Positions 23,012 through 31,587 of a stretch of DNA of 48,499 bases are shown one piece after another (position 1 is the first letter of the stretch; each line of letters begins with the position of its first letter). The stretch is from assembly GCA_017883965.1 (NCBI GenBank), contig JAFNKG010000012.1:1-48499 (forward strand), in the 5' to 3' direction. The notes under the pieces were generated by a model. It saw only the letters and a program-made list of their open reading frames with translations, did not search any database and was not told the DNA's origin. The DNA is from Candidatus Methanophagales archaeon (lineage in GTDB: Archaea; Halobacteriota; Syntropharchaeia; Alkanophagales; Methanospirareceae). The position numbers and the translations under genes are program-made.

Positions 23012-26000
23012 ATGAACCCGGCAAATATTGTTGATATTCTGATAAAGGATATTAAGGAACGGCTGACATTAGATGGCGAGAACATGGTTTTTAACGAAGG
23101 TAAAGAGCTTCGGTCTGACTTTATGAAGGAGAGGGCTGAGCCAGAAGCCTTCACTCGCGAGTTTCTGATCGATAAAATTATCGATGTGTTAGGGTTGGAG
23201 AAACTGCCTGAGAAATATTTCGAGGATGCACGCGGTCATAGAAGCGTAGATTACCGGATAAAGAGCAAAAGAGGCATGTTCTTGGTAGAAGCGAAGCCGT
23301 TGAATGCTGATTTAGAGAAGGGTAAGGACAGCGGAGTCAGCCAAATAAAGGGCTTGTTCAGACTCGCAGAAGTGCAAAAGAACTATGATTTTGGAGTAGC
23401 GACAAATGGCTTGCGATGGATCTTCATTGACAAGAAAGAAGAAATAGTGAGTGATTGGAAGTTAGAGGACAACTTTGAGCAGATAAAAGTGTTCCTGGTT
23501 GGCGAAGAGAAAGTTGTTTCGCCAAAGACGGAAGAAGAGATAAGCAAGAAGTTTTATGACTGGTATAATGCGCTCTTGCACGGTGGGCGGTATAAAAACC
23601 ACGAAGACAAACCAGATTCTGTTTCCGAAGAGCGTTGTCTGGTCAACAATGTCATTGGGGTAAAGGATTTGGAAGAACGGGAGCAAATAGCGCAGGTAGT
23701 GATGAACCGGCTGATTTTCATCAAGTTCTTACAATCAAAAGGTATTATCGGGGAAGATATACTCAAATATCTCTCTGAGGTTAAAGAGGATGAACTCACG
23801 CCAAAATTAAGGCAGTTGTTCTTTGGCGCTATGAATACACCTGAAGACGACCGATTTGATATTGATGAACGATTTAAGGCAGTTCCGTACTTGAACGGGA
23901 GTTTATTTGTCCATACCGAAGTAGAAAGAGAGAATATTGACTATAAGGTAAAAGCAGAGATTTTGAAGAAGGTAATAGAGTTTTTGGACAGTTTCAAGTT
24001 CGTGCATAAAGAGCAGTTGGGGAACGGAGATTCCATTGATCCGGAAATACTGGGCTATATCTTTGAACGTGCGATGACCGCCACTGACAGAAAGGGAACG
24101 GGTGCGTATTACACGCCAAAAGCAATAACGAAATATATCTCGGAGAATACCATATATCCGTACATAATAGACAAAACAAACGCAATTCTTAAGACTGAGA
24201 AGGGCTACAAGGAGACTGAACTTGTTAAAGACATCGAAGAGTTGTTTATCCTTCCAGCTACGACCTTGAACGAGATATGGAACAAGATAATTCTGAAAGT
24301 AAGGGTTCTTGACAATACGTGTGGCTCTGGTGCGTTCTTACTTGCGGCGGCGAACATATTGTTTGAGCTGAGCAGGAAGATAAATGACAAATTGGAGTTG
24401 AGGAATTCAGACGTCGCTTTGAAGAAATTAATCTTAATCAACAATCTTTACGGGGTTGACATAAATCCGAATGGTATAGAAATAGCGAAATTGAGGCTCT
24501 GGCTGTGGCTTGTTGATTCTTACGAGCCGGAGCGTGTAGAACCGTTGCCAAATATTGACTACAACCTCCGAGCTGGGAACAGTTTGATTGGATATATGGA
24601 CATAAGTGAACTCCAGAAAGCAAAATTCAATTTTTTGAACAACTTCTGGGACGAAGAAAAACCCATGCTGGACGAGCTTCTTAACGAACGGAACAATTTT
24701 TTACGTGCGTATAAAAGAGCGGAAGGAGAAGAAGCAAAGGAATTAAAGGAGAAAATAAACGGGCTGGATGAGAAGATAAAGAAACTGCTGAACCCAACTC
24801 TTTATCTGAAGCTCAGGGCAAAGAAGATAAAGATAAGCAAAGAGGAGTTTTTACAATTCAAGCCATTCCACTGGGGATTTGAATTCTATGAAGTCTTCGA
24901 TGCAGAGAAGCCGAAAGAAGAATGGGGGTTTGATATTATTATCGGGAATCCGCCTTATGTGAGAGCGGATGCCCAAGATGCGGAATACCAAAGAGAAAGA
25001 GAATTGATGGAGAGAATAGGAGAATATCAAACGCTTTACGAGAAATGGGATTTGTTCACGGCGTTTATCGAGAGGAGTTTGAAATTGCTCGGTAAAGGCG
25101 GCATGTTCTCGTATATCGTATCGAATTCATACAATACTTCAAAATTCGCAGATAAGAGCAAGAGATTCATTCTGGAGAATTACCACCTGAAACAAATAGA
25201 CTTCTTCAAAGATATCAAGGTATTCAAAGGCGTTGGTATCGAAAATGTCATACTGGCGGTGAGGAAAACAGAAGAGAAAGAGAAAACCAGAAGGATTTTG
25301 CATACAAACTCGTTTGAAAATGCTGAAGAACTTGAACCTCCCAGTGATGTAAATAAAATATTCAGGATAAGTCCTGAAATAGACTTCGGAAAGGCGTTTG
25401 AAGATGCCGAACTGTTGGGTAATATTTGTTTCATAAGTTACGGTTTAAGACCAAATAGTGATGAGAGATATTGGAAGGGCGAATTCAAAAAAGACGATTT
25501 GATTTCTGATGTGCCAACAAAGATTAACAAGAAACTTTATGTAGAGGCTAAATATATCGGTAGATACAAAACTAACAAAATTAAGTATTTAGAATGGGAT
25601 ACAGAAAGAAGTCCTAAAAAATTGGCTAGACCGACATTTCCTGAGTTGTACACACCGCCTAAAATAATTAGAGGTGCTACGGTAGATGGAACTTATGACG
25701 AAAGTGGGTTAGTGTGCAATCATAGCATCAATGTTATGGTAAGATACGATAGCCTGAAGTCGGTTTCAAATAGGAGCGTAGAGAATAGCATAAAAAAGTG
25801 GACGGACAAGACGAGGGAGGAGTTAGAGGGAATATCCCGGAATTTTGACTTTAAATACATCTTAACCATACTGAACTCGAAATTCGCCAAATTTTATCTT
25901 AATACGATACGGAGGCACAGAATAGAGTATTACTTTTATCCTGACGATTTTAAAAGACTGCCAATTAAAAAGATGTCTCTCTCGAGCCAGCGACCTTTCA

Positions 26001-26332
26001 CAACTCTTTGCGATTACATACTCTTCCTCAATGAAACAGAAGAAAGGAGAGAAGCGGAAAAGGAACTTATTGAATTCATTGACCACCAAATAATTGATTC
26101 TTTGGTTTATGAACTCTACTTCAGAGAAAAATTTGAAGAGGATGAATTGAAAACGAATCTTATGGGGCTTGTTGAGCCTTATTTGAAGGATGTTGAGAAT
26201 TTGAAAACGGATGATGAGAGGTTGAAAGTGGTAAAAGAAGTTGTTGAGAGGATTAGGGGTGACAAGAAAGTCAAGAGGAAGATAGAGAAGATAAAAAGTC
26301 ATGAGTGGGTGAATGTTATTGAAAGTGAATAA
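23012..26332 (+). CDS. Type IIG restriction-modification enzyme (fused nuclease and adenine methyltransferase)
   Basis: The 1106-residue single-chain enzyme has a PD-(D/E)XK nuclease at the N-terminus (D80, E93, K95 in VDYRI...LVEAK), a helical linker with GAYYTPKAITKYI, a gamma-class N6-adenine methyltransferase (motif I NTCGSGAFL at 435-443, NPPY at 646-649) and a C-terminal target-recognition region. Eco57I-like layout. It protects by methylating and cutting one recognition sequence; specificity cannot be predicted here. It opens an operon-like run of genes to 31.5 kb. Confidence 0.9.
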   Translation: MNPANIVDILIKDIKERLTLDGENMVFNEGKELRSDFMKERAEPEAFTREFLIDKIIDVLGLEKLPEKYFEDARGHRSVDYRIKSKRGMFLVEAKPLNADLEKGKDSGVSQIKGLFRLAEVQKNYDFGVATNGLRWIFIDKKEEIVSDWKLEDNFEQIKVFLVGEEKVVSPKTEEEISKKFYDWYNALLHGGRYKNHEDKPDSVSEERCLVNNVIGVKDLEEREQIAQVVMNRLIFIKFLQSKGIIGEDILKYLSEVKEDELTPKLRQLFFGAMNTPEDDRFDIDERFKAVPYLNGSLFVHTEVERENIDYKVKAEILKKVIEFLDSFKFVHKEQLGNGDSIDPEILGYIFERAMTATDRKGTGAYYTPKAITKYISENTIYPYIIDKTNAILKTEKGYKETELVKDIEELFILPATTLNEIWNKIILKVRVLDNTCGSGAFLLAAANILFELSRKINDKLELRNSDVALKKLILINNLYGVDINPNGIEIAKLRLWLWLVDSYEPERVEPLPNIDYNLRAGNSLIGYMDISELQKAKFNFLNNFWDEEKPMLDELLNERNNFLRAYKRAEGEEAKELKEKINGLDEKIKKLLNPTLYLKLRAKKIKISKEEFLQFKPFHWGFEFYEVFDAEKPKEEWGFDIIIGNPPYVRADAQDAEYQRERELMERIGEYQTLYEKWDLFTAFIERSLKLLGKGGMFSYIVSNSYNTSKFADKSKRFILENYHLKQIDFFKDIKVFKGVGIENVILAVRKTEEKEKTRRILHTNSFENAEELEPPSDVNKIFRISPEIDFGKAFEDAELLGNICFISYGLRPNSDERYWKGEFKKDDLISDVPTKINKKLYVEAKYIGRYKTNKIKYLEWDTERSPKKLARPTFPELYTPPKIIRGATVDGTYDESGLVCNHSINVMVRYDSLKSVSNRSVENSIKKWTDKTREELEGISRNFDFKYILTILNSKFAKFYLNTIRRHRIEYYFYPDDFKRLPIKKMSLSSQRPFTTLCDYILFLNETEERREAEKELIEFIDHQIIDSLVYELYFREKFEEDELKTNLMGLVEPYLKDVENLKTDDERLKVVKEVVERIRGDKKVKRKIEKIKSHEWVNVIESE

Positions 26333-26334
26333 AA

Positions 26335-27609
26335 ATGCTCCAAATACGTGAATATCAACCTAAGGACAGGGAAAAAGTTAAGAGGTTAGTACTGGAGTTG
26401 AACAAATATTATCCGAGTATTGAGGGTTGGATAGATAGAGAGATACAAAGAATAGAAAACAACGAATCAAAATGCCTTGTTGTTGAGTTGGATAACGAAA
26501 TTGGTGGAGTTGCCATTTCTGCTATGACGAAATTTCCCAAGAAGAACGATATAGTTAAACTAAAGACATTCTATCTCAGTGAAAATTTCAGAGAGTATGG
26601 GATGGGACCTTACCTACTGGAAAGGGTTATAGACGAGTGGGTTAAGGATAAGGCGAAGAAGATTTACGTCACATTTGCTGAGGAAGAAATGGAAGAGTTA
26701 AAATCGTTTTTCGATAAATATGGTTTCCTCTTCGATGGCATATCGCCTCTGGTGTATAGAGACATTGTTTCTGAATATATTATGAGTAAGGTTCTTATCT
26801 ACAATAAGATAACCGAAGAGAAATTTGTGGATTTTATATGCGATTACCTTCTGAGGTTAAGAGGATACAGGATAAAGCAAAGAGATGGTGCCGATGTTAT
26901 TGTCGAAAGAGTAAATGGGCTTAAGAGCCAAATTAATACATTTGTTAGGATATTGACAGAACCAGATCCGCCAAAAGAACTGATTGAAGAGATTGAAACT
27001 AAGAGAAAAGAGCATGGATGTTCAAATTCTCTACTGGTCTCATATTATCCTGTTGATATAGAAACAGGAAAACTTGATGTAATTGATGGATATGATATTG
27101 AAAACTTCTTCTATCCTTTGAGGATGCGGAGAAAAAAATACGCAGGAATCATTGCCCCGGTTAAGCCAGTATATGCAAATCAACTTCTATATGACGGAAC
27201 ACAGGCACTACTTAGTCCACATAAAAAATCATTGAGAAGAGATAAGGTTTTCTATAAATATCCAAGTGCGTATCGTGAAGTCAGGCGAGGAAGTACGTTT
27301 GTTTTCTATGTAAGTGACCCTGTTAAAGCAATTATTGGGGAGGGGAAGATAGAAAGAGTAGTTATTGACACCTCTGAAAATCTGTATAATAAGTATGAGC
27401 AAAAAGGTGTGTTGACTCTTAAAGAGGTTAAAACGTATGCTGATACGAACAACAAAGTACTTGCGTTTGTCATAGGTAAAGTCACGAGATACCCCAAAAA
27501 GGTTCCCATTGATGTAATTAGAAGCGAAATTAAACCCGGTTTTGACCCTCAAGGTTCGTGTTTCATTTCTCAGAAGGAATTGGATACCATACGAAAATTG
27601 GGGTTATGA
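26335..27609 (+). CDS. GNAT acetyltransferase fused to a PUA-like domain
   Basis: Residues 1-150 are a GNAT domain (CLVVELDNEIGGVAIS, FYLSENFREYGMGPYLLERVI acetyl-CoA loop, FFDKYGFLFDG). Residues 265-424 look like a PUA/EVE/ASCH-type fold (KVFYKYPSAYREVRRGSTFVFYVS, IIGEGKIERV), a class that reads modified bases in nucleic acids. It starts 2 bp after the restriction enzyme stop and precedes an ASCH gene by 3 bp, so the three probably work together. Acetylation of a base, RNA or protein is open. Confidence 0.72.
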   Translation: MLQIREYQPKDREKVKRLVLELNKYYPSIEGWIDREIQRIENNESKCLVVELDNEIGGVAISAMTKFPKKNDIVKLKTFYLSENFREYGMGPYLLERVIDEWVKDKAKKIYVTFAEEEMEELKSFFDKYGFLFDGISPLVYRDIVSEYIMSKVLIYNKITEEKFVDFICDYLLRLRGYRIKQRDGADVIVERVNGLKSQINTFVRILTEPDPPKELIEEIETKRKEHGCSNSLLVSYYPVDIETGKLDVIDGYDIENFFYPLRMRRKKYAGIIAPVKPVYANQLLYDGTQALLSPHKKSLRRDKVFYKYPSAYREVRRGSTFVFYVSDPVKAIIGEGKIERVVIDTSENLYNKYEQKGVLTLKEVKTYADTNNKVLAFVIGKVTRYPKKVPIDVIRSEIKPGFDPQGSCFISQKELDTIRKLGL

Positions 27610-27612
27610 ATC

Positions 27613-28077
27613 ATGAACGTTAGAGATATACAGATAAGAGAATTACCAAGTTTATTTGAAGTCGAAGAAAGCGAACAAATGTTACTGTTCTCAATTAAAC
27701 CCGAGTTCTCAGAGCTTATTTTGAGTGGGAAGAAGACCGTTGAATTGAGAAAGCAGGTTCCTAAAAAGAAAAGCAGATACGCTATTATCTATGAAAGCTC
27801 TCCAAGCAAGGGCATCACCGGACTTTTCGTAATTAAAGGCATTCAGGTCAAGCCAATTAGAGAAATATCACGACTGTTATCTGAAGCGTGTGTTTCCTCT
27901 CAGTTTTTGGGGGAATACTATGAGGATTACAACAAAGGCGTTGTCATTGAGATAGAAAACGCATTTAGATTTGAGAGGAAGGTGTCATTATATGAGTTAC
28001 GAGACCTTATGGACTTTGCCCCACCTCAAGATTTCTGTTATTTTGATGTTAATTTAGTTCAGGAGGTATTGAGATAA
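27613..28077 (+). CDS. ASCH-domain protein
   Basis: The 154 residues contain LLFSIKPEFSELILSGKKTVELRKQVPKK, the strand-helix-strand ligand pocket of ASCH proteins (PUA-like fold, RNA or modified-nucleotide binding). Stand-alone ASCH proteins are often linked to nucleic-acid metabolism. Tight coupling to the GNAT-PUA gene is the main clue to its role. Confidence 0.75.
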   Translation: MNVRDIQIRELPSLFEVEESEQMLLFSIKPEFSELILSGKKTVELRKQVPKKKSRYAIIYESSPSKGITGLFVIKGIQVKPIREISRLLSEACVSSQFLGEYYEDYNKGVVIEIENAFRFERKVSLYELRDLMDFAPPQDFCYFDVNLVQEVLR

Positions 28078-28103
28078 AAATAGGAGTTACGGAGTGTATT
28101 GAA

Positions 28104-28120
28104 AAAGATTTATTTAAATT
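28104..28120 (+). promoter_or_regulatory. TATA-like promoter of the unknown gene pair
   Basis: AAAGATTTATTTAAATT stands about 30-40 bp before the ATG at 28148, suggesting that the gene pair starts its own transcript with little or no leader. Confidence 0.45.
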
Positions 28121-28147
28121 GGTTCTTATGATAATTATAAGATCAAA

Positions 28148-29026
28148 ATGGATGAAAGCCAGATAATATTCGATGAAGAGGAGGGTGTTGATCCTGAGGA
28201 TATTCGATTAACTCGCCCCTCTCATAACGAACTCTTAAAAAAACTTAATTGGATAAAAGGACCCGCTTGTGTTCAAATTGAAGATGAACAATATTGTTTA
28301 GATCCATTTTGGTTGTCTGGACTGTCTATTTTATCAGAAGATGGTTTAAAAGAACTTGATGCTTTGAGGACTTTTATTGAAGAAGATATGGAAGATAAAA
28401 TGACATCGCATATCCCTTCCATTCGACACGTAGGTGGATTTCCTTTTTCGTATACATTGTTTTATTCTACCTCAACAATTGATGATTTAAAATCTAAGCA
28501 CTTTCTGCGTGTAGATTTCCCGCTTTTGGGAGGATACATAAGCTATAAATCTGATGTATCTAAAAATGAAATAGAGAGAGTATATAAAGATAATCGTAAA
28601 TTTTTCGAAAGATCATTATACGACAGAGGTTTCAAATGGCAAGTTTTTTGGGGCTATTTAAAAGATACAATACAGAATCCCAATATCATTTATTTCGCGA
28701 AAGATAACAAATTTTTATATGCTGAAGACGTATATCAGGGGAAGAGAGATAGTCATTCTATTTTCTTTGATTATCTTGATATTTTTACTTGCCCACCAAA
28801 TAAGCGAAATCCTAGCGAAACGATTGAATTTATGCGAAATCTATCAGATAAAAAACCGTATATTGTCAAAGTTAAACTAGGAGACGTAAAAATATTATTT
28901 GAAGACGTGAGCACAGAAGAAGAAAGAGTTTTAGATTCGTTTGAAATATCTGCACTAGATCTTAGATTAAACATTAGGCAACCAGGTTTATTTAAATTTC
29001 ATAACCGATGCAAAGAGGTTACATAA
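28148..29026 (+). CDS. Unknown protein, first of a two-gene unit in the defence-like island
   Basis: No family recognised in 292 residues. The N-terminus is strongly acidic (IIFDEEEGVDPEDI). The middle is rich in aromatic residues with mixed alpha/beta character; the sequence lacks transmembrane segments, Walker motifs and an obvious nuclease signature. It is AT-rich relative to flanking housekeeping genes. The stop is one base before the next gene, so the two products are likely made in fixed ratio. Confidence 0.7.
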   Translation: MDESQIIFDEEEGVDPEDIRLTRPSHNELLKKLNWIKGPACVQIEDEQYCLDPFWLSGLSILSEDGLKELDALRTFIEEDMEDKMTSHIPSIRHVGGFPFSYTLFYSTSTIDDLKSKHFLRVDFPLLGGYISYKSDVSKNEIERVYKDNRKFFERSLYDRGFKWQVFWGYLKDTIQNPNIIYFAKDNKFLYAEDVYQGKRDSHSIFFDYLDIFTCPPNKRNPSETIEFMRNLSDKKPYIVKVKLGDVKILFEDVSTEEERVLDSFEISALDLRLNIRQPGLFKFHNRCKEVT

Positions 29027-29027
29027 A

Positions 29028-29900
29028 ATGTCAGTTATAACCGATATTTTAGCATTTTTTAAGCTTTTGAAGTTGACAATAGATTCATTATTATCTATTA
29101 AAGAGATTTTATCTGAATCCACATTAGAAATCCAAGAGTTAGTTGACCAGATTAAAAACGCTCAGATAGATTATGGATCAAAAATAAATGTGACCGGAAT
29201 TTATTCTGATTTTGTTCCGGTATCAAGGCATCTTATTATTGATTTGGCAGAATATAAACATTGTCTTCCTATTGATCCAATACCATGCAGACCATTTTCT
29301 ATTGAAGGATATTATTGTTCTTCTATCCAGTATTATAAATCAGAATATGCTGGCGATCCAGAATGTATACCGGTATTTTTTAAAGTAGATACAAAAAGAC
29401 CAACCATACCTTATTTATCCGGCACAACGGTTGAGATTAAAGGCAAACTAATAAGTATACCCGATATTTGGAAAAAAATTTTGGATGTTGACGCACCCGC
29501 AGGAATATTAGCAAAATCAATAGATTTAATCGGAGCTGAAAAGAATAGTTTTGGCGTGCTTCCTTGGAAAGTCGTTAGAGATAAAAATAATGTTTTGAAG
29601 AATGGTGGAGGACGGATATTGTCATCAGATATATTCTGGTCGTTTAATGAACGAATTGACAATCAGAGGATTTTATGCTTGAATGGAGGAAAGACTGGTC
29701 GTCGCCACGGTAATATTGATGAACCCTATGAAAATGTTTATGAATTTTATCTCGTTAATATTCTTGATGAAGATGAACTAAAATCTGCTTCAGAGTATTT
29801 ATCAAGTAAGTTTGGTAGTAGCAAGGTAGATGCTCAATGGGACATGGTAAAAAACCCGTATAATCAAACTAATTGGTTAAGACAGGAACTCGGACTTTAA
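29028..29900 (+). CDS. Unknown protein, second of a two-gene unit, possible OB-like domain
   Basis: No family recognised in 290 residues. Residues 1-35 form an amphipathic/hydrophobic helix pair (ILAFFKLLKLTIDSLLSIKEIL), which could touch a membrane or oligomerise. Residues 50-150 contain KINVTGIYSDFVP and GTTVEIKGKLISIP, reminiscent of an OB-fold strand pattern. Composition matches the upstream gene. A restriction-like nuclease gene follows 25 bp later. Confidence 0.7.
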   Translation: MSVITDILAFFKLLKLTIDSLLSIKEILSESTLEIQELVDQIKNAQIDYGSKINVTGIYSDFVPVSRHLIIDLAEYKHCLPIDPIPCRPFSIEGYYCSSIQYYKSEYAGDPECIPVFFKVDTKRPTIPYLSGTTVEIKGKLISIPDIWKKILDVDAPAGILAKSIDLIGAEKNSFGVLPWKVVRDKNNVLKNGGGRILSSDIFWSFNERIDNQRILCLNGGKTGRRHGNIDEPYENVYEFYLVNILDEDELKSASEYLSSKFGSSKVDAQWDMVKNPYNQTNWLRQELGL

Positions 29901-29925
29901 GGTCATAAAAAAAACACCATACAAG

Positions 29926-30441
29926 ATGGAAGTCAAAGAGCATATTGTTGAGGAATATTTCAGAAGAAAAGGGTATTTGACGAACTCGAATATCAGGTTG
30001 GAAGGGAATCGTGAGATTGATATTATAGCATTAAATCGTGAAGAAAAGCGGTATCTACACATCGAAGTAAGTGTAAGACTTGGCTACTCATTTCAATTGG
30101 TTGACGATGCTCACAAATTTGATATATTCAATTACCCAAAGAAGAAATTTGAAGACCCAAGGGTAAAGGAATATATTCGAGAAATATTCGGCACAGATGA
30201 CTATGAGAAAGTTATTGTTATATGGAGTAAACCAAAGAAAGACTGGAAGGCAATAAAGGAGGCTGCAAATGAGCAGAAAATCTCGATTTTATTTTTGGAA
30301 GACATATTAAAAGAACTCTTGAATGATTTAAAGCATGATAAGAAGAATCAAAGGGATGAAATAATAAGAACACTTCAATTAGTATCACGGATTATAGAAG
30401 ATGAAGGAATTCATAGAGATCAAAATCTCACAAAAGGATGA
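29926..30441 (+). CDS. PD-(D/E)XK nuclease-like protein
   Basis: The 171-residue product begins with a helix (KEHIVEEYFRRKGYLT) followed by EGNREIDIIALNREEKRYLHIEVSV, the E-D-ExV arrangement of the restriction-endonuclease/archaeal resolvase fold; the usual ExK lysine is replaced by valine, so catalysis is uncertain. The rest is helical and charged. It may be a nuclease effector or a DNA-binding partner of the neighbours. Confidence 0.65.
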   Translation: MEVKEHIVEEYFRRKGYLTNSNIRLEGNREIDIIALNREEKRYLHIEVSVRLGYSFQLVDDAHKFDIFNYPKKKFEDPRVKEYIREIFGTDDYEKVIVIWSKPKKDWKAIKEAANEQKISILFLEDILKELLNDLKHDKKNQRDEIIRTLQLVSRIIEDEGIHRDQNLTKG

Positions 30442-30453
30442 TGGTGATAAAAG

Positions 30454-31500
30454 GTGATAAAAATGCTCAATCCGAATTTTAGATATACGAACAAAATCGT
30501 GAGGCTGCTCACTAAAATATCTGCATCGAGAGAGATAATACTCAATTCGCCGCTAATTCCGAAATGGGAAGTTACCTTAAGGCGAGAAGCCATTATCCGC
30601 AGCGCACATTCATCTACGAGCATAGAGGGAAACAGGTTATCTTTAGACCAGGTAAGTGATTTAGCCTTTGGACGTGAAGTAACGGCTATTCGCAAGGACA
30701 AACAGGAAGTCTTGAATTATCTCAAGGTATTGGAGAATCTTGATAGGGTAACCAAAGGTGACAAAATTACCGAAAAGGACATCTTGAATATCCATCGAAT
30801 GTTAACCGAAGACACGTTGGAAAACCCCTCTGATTGTGGAACTTATCGAAATCGCTACGTTGTGGTTGGGAACAGGATAACAGGTGAGATTATTTTTCGA
30901 CCACCAGAAAACGAAGAGGTGCCGGGATTGGTTAAAGATTTAGTAGAATGGGTGAACTCCGAGGAAACCAAAGAACTTGACTCTATTCTCGTGGCAGGCA
31001 TTGCACACTATGAATTTGTGCGAATCCATCCTTTTGTTGATGGTAATGGCAGAACCGCAAGGGCTTTGGCAACGCTGATTTTATATCTGCGAGGTTTCGA
31101 TACAAAACAATTCTTCTGCCTTGATGACTACTACGATTCCGATAGACCGGCGTATTACAGAGCGTTGCAAAGCGTTGACCAGAGAACGTGGGACTTGACC
31201 GATTGGCTGGAATATTTCGCTGAAGGAGTAGCAATAAGTATTGATGCCGTAAAGGAAAGGGTAGTAAGGCTCAGCAGCGAGAGATTGAGAAAAGCAAAGA
31301 GAGGTCAGATTGCTTTATCTGAAAGACAGATGCAGATTGTGGAATTTATCAATACCGCAGGCAAAATTACGAGTGGCGACATTCAGAGGATGTTTAAAAT
31401 CTCCAGACAGGCAGCACACAAGGAAATAAAAGCATTAATAGAATTGGAAGTTATAAAGTCACAAGGGGAAGGGAGAGCGACATATTATGTTCTGGAGTGA
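30454..31500 (+). CDS. Fic-family AMP transferase with C-terminal winged helix
   Basis: Fic core motif HPFVDGNGRTAR at 192-203 carries the catalytic histidine; the self-inhibitory helix SSTSIEGN at 53-60 marks a class II Fic that restrains itself through the glutamate. An N-terminal Fic_N region precedes it and residues 290-348 form a winged helix (ITSGDIQRMFKISRQAAHKEIKAL), perhaps for autoregulation. It transfers AMP to a protein hydroxyl. The track starts at GTG 30454; the ATG at 30463, after GGTGATAAA, is also good. Confidence 0.9.
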   Translation: MIKMLNPNFRYTNKIVRLLTKISASREIILNSPLIPKWEVTLRREAIIRSAHSSTSIEGNRLSLDQVSDLAFGREVTAIRKDKQEVLNYLKVLENLDRVTKGDKITEKDILNIHRMLTEDTLENPSDCGTYRNRYVVVGNRITGEIIFRPPENEEVPGLVKDLVEWVNSEETKELDSILVAGIAHYEFVRIHPFVDGNGRTARALATLILYLRGFDTKQFFCLDDYYDSDRPAYYRALQSVDQRTWDLTDWLEYFAEGVAISIDAVKERVVRLSSERLRKAKRGQIALSERQMQIVEFINTAGKITSGDIQRMFKISRQAAHKEIKALIELEVIKSQGEGRATYYVLE

Positions 31501-31543
31501 GTTGACGCATTGGTTGACGCATTGGTTGACGCAAAAGCGAAAT
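31501..31543 (+). repeat. 12-bp tandem repeat directly after fic, in the same frame
   Basis: TTGACGCATTGG occurs twice and then partly again (31502-31532). Read in the fic frame past its TGA, it encodes VDALVDALVDAKAK and ends at a second TGA. It could be a lost C-terminal tail or a simple expansion. Confidence 0.6.
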
Positions 31544-31587
31544 GATACAAAGAAAAACTTGAAAGTAAGTGATAAATAAAAAAGAAA

